A stretch of DNA of 64,000 nucleotides from Candidatus Leptovillus affinis (lineage in GTDB: Bacteria; Chloroflexota; Anaerolineae; Promineifilales; Promineifilaceae). The stretch lies in the NCBI GenBank assembly GCA_016705235.1, contig JADIYP010000001.1:1240001-1304000 (forward strand), written 5' to 3'. The translations under genes were made by a program, and so were the position numbers. How positions within the stretch are numbered: the first letter of the stretch is position 1; every line of letters starts with the position of its first letter. Under the pieces are notes generated by a model. That model did not search any database and was not told where the DNA came from. It saw nothing but the letters and a program-made list of their open reading frames with translations. Positions 60,133 to 64,000 of this stretch are shown here, in pieces.

Positions 60133-60702
60133 ATGGCTGTAAACCTGACAAGCGTGATGTGGTGGGTGACGGTGGCCGCCTATTGGGGCACGGCCGTTCT
60201 TTGCGTCATCGGTGCGCTGCGTTTGCGGCCGAACGCGCCGCGCGCGGCCAACTTATGGTGGCTGCTGGCTGCCAGTATGGCCGTGCTGGGTATTAACAAA
60301 CAGGGCAACCTGATCGGCCGCCTGACCACAGAAGGGCGGCTGTTGGCCTGGACCGGGAATTGGTATCAATCGCGCGTCTGGCTGCAAGGGGCGCTGGTTG
60401 TTTTGATTGTGCTGCTGGCGGCGGGTGTATTGGTTTGGCTGCTGCGGCGGTTACGGCCGTTATCCGCCGGACAAATGACGGCCGTGGTGGGCGTGATGGC
60501 TTTATTGGGCTTTGCCCTGCTGCGCTCCGTTTCGCTGCACGCTATTGATGCCTTTTTGTTTCGTCCGGTGCTGGGCGTTTACCCGAATTGGTTGGTGGAA
60601 TTGGGCGGGATTGCTTTGGTGGCTGTCCCGGCACTGGGGGAATGGAAACGGCCGTTACCCCTTAGCAATAACCCGGCACCCACTGCCGGGAGCAGAGAGT
60701 AA
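60133..60702 (+). CDS. Four-helix membrane protein, hypothetical
   Basis: 189 residues with hydrophobic helices at about 7-28, 38-53, 77-101 and 110-127, and one near the C-terminus (WLVELGGIALVAVPAL). No family recognised. ATG 60133 follows the protease stop by three bases, so they are probably translationally coupled. Several ACGGCCGT copies fall in loops (RLRPL, TAV). Confidence 0.65.
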   Translation: MAVNLTSVMWWVTVAAYWGTAVLCVIGALRLRPNAPRAANLWWLLAASMAVLGINKQGNLIGRLTTEGRLLAWTGNWYQSRVWLQGALVVLIVLLAAGVLVWLLRRLRPLSAGQMTAVVGVMALLGFALLRSVSLHAIDAFLFRPVLGVYPNWLVELGGIALVAVPALGEWKRPLPLSNNPAPTAGSRE

Positions 60703-60718
60703 AAATCAGGTAACGATA

Positions 60719-60780
60719 CAGACCCCAAGGGTTTGATACCCAAATAATCCAAATTCTCAAGAGCAAACCCTTGGGGTCTT
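60719..60780. repeat. GACCCCAAGGG hairpin repeat
   Basis: AGACCCCAAGGGTTTGATACC, loop CAAATAATCCAAATTCTCAA, right arm GAGCAAACCCTTGGGGTCTT, with ATAC before and GCCAGAGA after, as at 29370-29430. Confidence 0.88.
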
Positions 60781-60826
60781 GCCAGAGAAACGTGAACAGA
60801 TACCGTGTTACAAAATCAGGAGGTAG

Positions 60827-61174
60827 ATGGTGAATTGGTTGATGGCTATTTTACGCTTACGCTGCTCTCACTGCCGTCAGGGGCATGTATTTCGGGGCTT
60901 TTTACGTATGAACGAGACCTGCCCCCACTGCGGCATCCGCTATGAACGCGAGCAGGGCTATTGGATGATGTCGGTATTTGTCGGGTACGTCATGTACTTT
61001 GTCATCCTGGGGCCTATCAGCCTGGTACTCTATCTACAAAAAGTTCCCCTGATGACGCTCTTTGCCATCGTCGGCGTATTGATTGCCCTGTTGGCCGTCC
61101 CGATATTTATTTATGCGCGGGTCATCTGGCTGTACATAGACGAACTGCTGGACCCCAGACCGAAACAAAATTAG
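60827..61174 (+). CDS. DUF983-type zinc-ribbon membrane protein
   Basis: 115 residues: two CxxC pairs (CSHCRQGHVF and CPHCGIRYERE) in the first 40 residues, probably binding zinc, then two to three membrane helices (YWMMSVFVGYVMYFVILG and LFAIVGVLIALLAVPIFI). This layout is that of DUF983 proteins, of unknown function. Start is ATG 60827 or GTG 60830, with GGAGG close by. Single gene between hairpin repeats. Confidence 0.75.
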   Translation: MVNWLMAILRLRCSHCRQGHVFRGFLRMNETCPHCGIRYEREQGYWMMSVFVGYVMYFVILGPISLVLYLQKVPLMTLFAIVGVLIALLAVPIFIYARVIWLYIDELLDPRPKQN

Positions 61175-61179
61175 AAAAG

Positions 61180-61515
61180 ATTTTGTAGGTGTAGCCGGGG
61201 TATCATTACCCCGCTCCTACAAAGTACGTTGAAAAGATTTTGTAGCTATACAGACCCCAAGGGTTTGCTCCCTTGAAAATAGATTTGTCAAATCTTAAAG
61301 ATTTGACAAATCTCAACCTTTTCATTCGTGGTGGTGGGTTAGACCACTCATGATGGCTCCTGAGAAATTGGATTCGTTGAGCATAAAACCCTTGCGGTCT
61401 TGGGTTTCATTAACCTTGAACAAAATTAGAAAAGATTTTGTAGCCATACAGACCCCAAGGGTTTGCCCCTGAGAAATTGGATTAGTTGGGCATAAAACCC
61501 TTGGGGTCTTGGGTT
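61180..61515. repeat. Cluster of repeats: MITE core, nested GACCCC element and a second GACCCC hairpin
   Basis: 61180-61245 contains GTAGCCGGGGTATCATTACCCCGC, the core of the CTAGCAG MITE, between AAAAGATTTTGTAG direct repeats. 61252-61401 is a GACCCC hairpin with both arms enclosing the 90-bp insert also seen at 21910. 61450-61510 is an ordinary copy. The segments AAAAGATTTTGTAGC(T/C)ATACAGACCCC and CTTGGGTTT(C/T)ATTAACCTT flank both of the last two, showing a tandem duplication of a unit in which one copy carries the insert and the other does not. Confidence 0.82.
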
Positions 61516-61518
61516 TTA

Positions 61519-62016
61519 TTAACCTTCAAGCGCCAGGCGACGATAGCCGCGATTCCAGTAGATAAGCGGGTCGGCGTCCGGGTTGGGAACCCCGCTGGCC
61601 TGAACTTCGCCCAGGTATAATGTGTGGGTTCCGGCATCGAAACGGCCGTAAATCGTACAGTCTAGCCAGGCCAACGCATCTTGCAGCACCGGCGCGCCGG
61701 TAACGGCCGTGCCCCAATCCCCCTCCGCAAACCGATCCTCATCCTTCACCCAGGCAAAGCGATTAGACAGCTCCATCTTACCTTGCGGCAAGATATTGAC
61801 GGCAAAGACCGCGCCCGGCACTTCCAGCAGCTCGCGCCCCAAAGCGCGGTGATCGATTGCCACCATAATGAGCGGCGGCTCAGGCGAAATAGAGACAAAG
61901 GCCGAAACGGTCAGCCCGTGGGGGGCATCATGCCCTGGCGCTTTGATGGTAACGATGGTCACGCCGGCCGGAAAGAGGCGCAAGGCGCTGCGAAATTCTT
62001 CAGAAGTAATAGACAT
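61519..62016 (-). CDS. Flavin reductase family protein
   Basis: 165 residues of the FMN-binding split-barrel flavin reductase type (PF01613 group): EFRSALRLFPAGVTIVTI, GLTVSAFVSISPEPPLIMVAID, FAVNILPQGKMELSNRFA and the C-terminal HTLYLGEVQASGV. It reduces free flavin or supports a two-component monooxygenase; no oxygenase partner is adjacent. AAGGAATAAACC precedes the ATG. Confidence 0.9.
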   Translation of the reverse strand: MSITSEEFRSALRLFPAGVTIVTIKAPGHDAPHGLTVSAFVSISPEPPLIMVAIDHRALGRELLEVPGAVFAVNILPQGKMELSNRFAWVKDEDRFAEGDWGTAVTGAPVLQDALAWLDCTIYGRFDAGTHTLYLGEVQASGVPNPDADPLIYWNRGYRRLALEG

Positions 62017-62042
62017 GAACGGTTTATTCCTTGTATCTGGTT

Positions 62043-62103
62043 AGACCCTAATGGTTGTGAGTGCCAAAGGTCTAATTTCTCATAAGCAAACCCATCGGGT
62101 CTG
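62043..62103. repeat. Degenerate GACCC hairpin repeat
   Basis: AGACCCTAATGGTTGTGAGT, loop GCCAAAGGTCTAATTTCTCAT, right arm AAGCAAACCCATCGGGTCT. Arms are diverged but the T/A substitutions are partly matched, and the loop AGGTCTAATTTCTCA resembles 44955-45016. It lies between two minus-strand genes. Confidence 0.7.
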
Positions 62104-62121
62104 CATAAATGCTGGGCAGAT

Positions 62122-63066
62122 TCATTTTAGCGGCAAACCAAGCGTGGTGCGAACGGCCGTGGCAATATCTGTCAGGTTGTTAATCTGGCTGGCCAGGGCC
62201 GCCTGATTCGCGCCCGCCAGAATAGTGGGAACCGGGTTGCGCGTGTGGCTGCGGCTCTCCTTATCTTCGATATTGCCGTGATCGCTGGTGACAATGAGCA
62301 GCCCGTTGGTTTCGTCCCAGGCTTCCAGCAGGCCGCCCAGCACTGCGTCAATGCTTTCCAAATGCGCGGCCGCTTCCGCCAGCGTGCCGCGATGCCCGCG
62401 CACATCGCTGGGCCAATGTTCAAAAAAGCTGAAGTGATGGGTTTGAGCGATGGCCGCCATTTGCGCTCCGGCTTGCGCCAGGGTAAGAATGGGTATGTCT
62501 GGATAACCCAGGTGGTCGCGCCACCCTTGAGCGGTGAAGTCTGGACTGACAGCACGGCCGTTGCGCAAATCTTCTAGGGTCCGCAAAGGCAGCCCGGCGC
62601 TGGCCGCGGCCAACGGCACAGAAGAGAGCAGCCGCCGCCCGCTGTCGATGGCCGCAAAATAGCCGGGCGGGTAAGGCGTTATCAGCGCTGCCTGCCCACC
62701 GGCCGCAACGACTTCCTGAAACAGACTGCCCTGGCGGATGATGTCGGCAACGGCCGTGTTGGGTTTGGGGCCATAATGTTCGCCGACCAACTGCGGCACA
62801 TTACGCCCGGTGAGAATGGCGGCCTGACCGGTGGCGCTTTGCGGCCGTCCGGGCAGCCCCAGGTTGGCGTCGGTGGGGATCAGGCTGGCTTTGTCGGTGA
62901 GGATGGCTCCCCGCCCGGCCAGGTACCAGTCTGGGCCAAAGAGCGCGGTAAGGTGGGGCAAAACGGCCGTGGCAAACGGATTCCGCGCCGGGTCAGCTTC
63001 GCCCAAACCCACGCCATCCAAAAAAAATATTAAAACGTGTTTGTCATTCAATTGCGCCATGGTCAA
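62122..63066 (-). CDS. Alkaline-phosphatase-superfamily metalloenzyme
   Basis: 314 residues. Starts LIFFLDGVGLGEADPARNP with the first metal-binding Asp; the Thr/Ser nucleophile region is LPGRPQSATGQAAILTGRN, and the later metal ligands are in VTSDHGNIEDKESRSHTRNP with a His. This matches phosphoglycerate-mutase/phosphopentomutase-like metalloenzyme-domain proteins, some encoded as peptidases or phosphatases of unknown substrate. Start could be 63066 or the ATG at 63060. Confidence 0.82.
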   Translation of the reverse strand: MTMAQLNDKHVLIFFLDGVGLGEADPARNPFATAVLPHLTALFGPDWYLAGRGAILTDKASLIPTDANLGLPGRPQSATGQAAILTGRNVPQLVGEHYGPKPNTAVADIIRQGSLFQEVVAAGGQAALITPYPPGYFAAIDSGRRLLSSVPLAAASAGLPLRTLEDLRNGRAVSPDFTAQGWRDHLGYPDIPILTLAQAGAQMAAIAQTHHFSFFEHWPSDVRGHRGTLAEAAAHLESIDAVLGGLLEAWDETNGLLIVTSDHGNIEDKESRSHTRNPVPTILAGANQAALASQINNLTDIATAVRTTLGLPLK

Positions 63067-63141
63067 TCGCCCAATGTCCCCGAGACTTTGGTATTCTCGA
63101 CAAATCTCTATACACTTACCATCCGTCTTTAGGGATAAAGC

Positions 63142-63576
63142 ATGATGGACGAAAACGATATTCTCATCAACAACAACCTGAGCCTACCGGCCGCCGAGCT
63201 GCAATTTCGCTTCTCTACCAGCAGCGGACCGGGCGGCCAACACGCCAACCGTTCCGCCACGCGGGTTACGCTGCTCTTCGACGTCGCCCAATCCCCCAGC
63301 CTGGACGAACCAACCCGTGAACGCCTGCTCAAAAATCTAGCCAGCCAATTGGACAAAGAGGGCGTGCTGCAAATTCATGTTCAAGACACCCGCAGCCAAT
63401 ACCAAAACCGCGAACTGGCTATCGTGCGTTTTCAGCAGCTTTTGGCCCAAGCCTTAAAATTACGCAAACCCCGCCGCAAAACCAAACCCAGTCATGCCGC
63501 CATCGAAAAACGGATCGCTGCCAAAAAGCAGCGCAGCCAGATCAAAAAAGATCGCACCAAACCGCGCGAGGAATAA
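63142..63576 (+). CDS. arfB: Peptidyl-tRNA hydrolase ArfB (ribosome rescue factor)
   Basis: 144 residues with the class-I release-factor-like catalytic domain: RFSTSSGPGGQHANRSATRVTL holds GGQ at residues 31-33. The basic C-terminal tail (KLRKPRRKTKPSHAAIEKRIAAKKQRSQIKKDRTK) is the part that enters the empty mRNA channel of stalled ribosomes. It releases peptides from ribosomes stalled on broken messages. ATG 63142 or 63145. Confidence 0.94.
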   Translation: MMDENDILINNNLSLPAAELQFRFSTSSGPGGQHANRSATRVTLLFDVAQSPSLDEPTRERLLKNLASQLDKEGVLQIHVQDTRSQYQNRELAIVRFQQLLAQALKLRKPRRKTKPSHAAIEKRIAAKKQRSQIKKDRTKPREE

Positions 63577-63581
63577 ACATC

Positions 63582-63614
63582 AGATTGGTCCAATCTCCCA
63601 GATTGGACCAATCT
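63582..63614. repeat. Double dyad element after arfB
   Basis: AGATTGGTCCAATCT, CCC, AGATTGGACCAATCT, beginning six bases after the arfB stop. It separates arfB from the convergent transporter gene. Confidence 0.82.
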
Positions 63615-63640
63615 AAAAGCGTCAATTGGTCTTCTCTTCC

Positions 63641-64000
63641 TTACAGCACCACACCCGCCGGATCATTGCCCGAATCCAGCATTGCCTGGCGCACATTGAC
63701 CCGGCTCAAAAGCGCCAATCCCACCACAAAGAAAATAATTAAAGACACAATGGCAATGCGCTGCGAACCGGTGATTTGCACGGCCGCGGCAAAAGCCAGC
63801 GGCCCAATCCACGAAGTGCCTCGTTCGCTGATCTCATAAAAGCCAAAGTATTCCGCTTCGTGGTCGGCCGGAATCATTTGCGAGAAGAGAGAGCGGCTTA
63901 ATGCCTGGGATCCGCCCAAGACCAATGCCAGCACAAAGCCCAAAACAAACAACTGCGTCTCGGTGTACAAAAACGCAAACGCATAAATCACCAGCGCCGA
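63641..64000 (-). CDS. MFS transporter, UMF1 (Atg22-like) family, C-terminal part
   Basis: The frame is open to the window edge (64000), so only the last 120 or so residues are present. GGSQALSRSLFSQMIPADHEAEYFGFYEISERGTSWIGPLAF is the UMF1-type signature, followed by two membrane helices (AIVSLIIFFVVGLALL). This family exports metabolites such as amino acids in eukaryotic Atg22; substrate unknown in bacteria. Confidence 0.82.
   Translation of the reverse strand, partial: SALVIYAFAFLYTETQLFVLGFVLALVLGGSQALSRSLFSQMIPADHEAEYFGFYEISERGTSWIGPLAFAAAVQITGSQRIAIVSLIIFFVVGLALLSRVNVRQAMLDSGNDPAGVVL

Overview
The window looks like a chromosomal segment of a Chloroflexota bacterium, probably of the Anaerolineae/Promineifilum-like group. 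This is inferred from gene content: an F420 cofactor module, a PucR regulator, several two-component proteins, a UMF1-type MFS exporter, ELWxxDGT-repeat secreted proteins, a PAC2 protein, and intergenic DNA packed with short palindromic repeats. No taxonomic marker gene is present, so the assignment is tentative. Genes are densely packed on both strands. The only RNA gene seen is a tRNA-Val.

Layout. 1-3158: pyruvate dehydrogenase E1alpha (cut by the window edge), E1beta and E2. 3481-7947: OmpR-type response regulator, a large receiver-GAF-PAS-histidine kinase and an overlapping PucR-family regulator. 8213-23269: a branched-chain amino acid supercluster: a 28-residue Leu/Ile/Val-rich leader peptide with an attenuator, then ilvB-ilvN-ilvC-leuA-methyltransferase-leuC-(two unknown small genes)-leuD-cimA, and leuB further on after a J-domain protein, a YbaK-type deacylase and a secreted protein. 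CimA with LeuCD and LeuB provides a threonine-independent route from pyruvate to 2-oxobutyrate, so one locus can feed valine, leucine and isoleucine. 23471-28364 (minus strand): three phosphofructokinase genes in a row, two with PPi-type active sites and one tandem-duplicated protein resembling eukaryotic PFK-1. 28776-37584: SH3 lipoprotein, UbiD-family decarboxylase, Na+/H+ antiporter, UspA, MscS channel, a one-chain aconitase-X protein, a Kef-type antiporter and a small PII-like protein. 37788-43165: tRNA-Val, YwiC-like membrane protein, M20 amidohydrolase, cofD-cofC and an F420-type oxidoreductase. 43518-56980: two-component pair, lipoprotein, then a molybdenum-hydroxylase region (xdhC, fused FAD/2Fe-2S subunit, small membrane protein, molybdopterin subunit, frameshifted yqeB, alpha/beta hydrolase, yqeC-mocA fusion) interrupted by a large ELWxxDGT/TolB-like secreted protein. 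57065-64000: Vps62-like, PAC2, YgjP-type protease, membrane proteins, flavin reductase, alkaline-phosphatase-fold protein, ArfB and the end of an MFS exporter.

Two things stand out beyond the genes. First, the palindrome ACGGCCGT is enormously over-represented (about 115 copies by my own eye count, where about one would be expected by chance), mostly inside genes, where it writes TAV, (N/D)GR or RP into proteins; it resembles the cyanobacterial HIP1 phenomenon with a different word. Second, intergenic DNA carries at least five families of palindromic repeats: a GACCC(C/T)(A)AGGG hairpin with compensatory changes, sometimes carrying a nested insert; a CTAGCAG-ended MITE; double AGATTGGWCCAATCT dyads just after stop codons; hairpins built of tandem short units; and a 185-bp element with perfect 17-bp terminal inverted repeats and a 9-bp target duplication.
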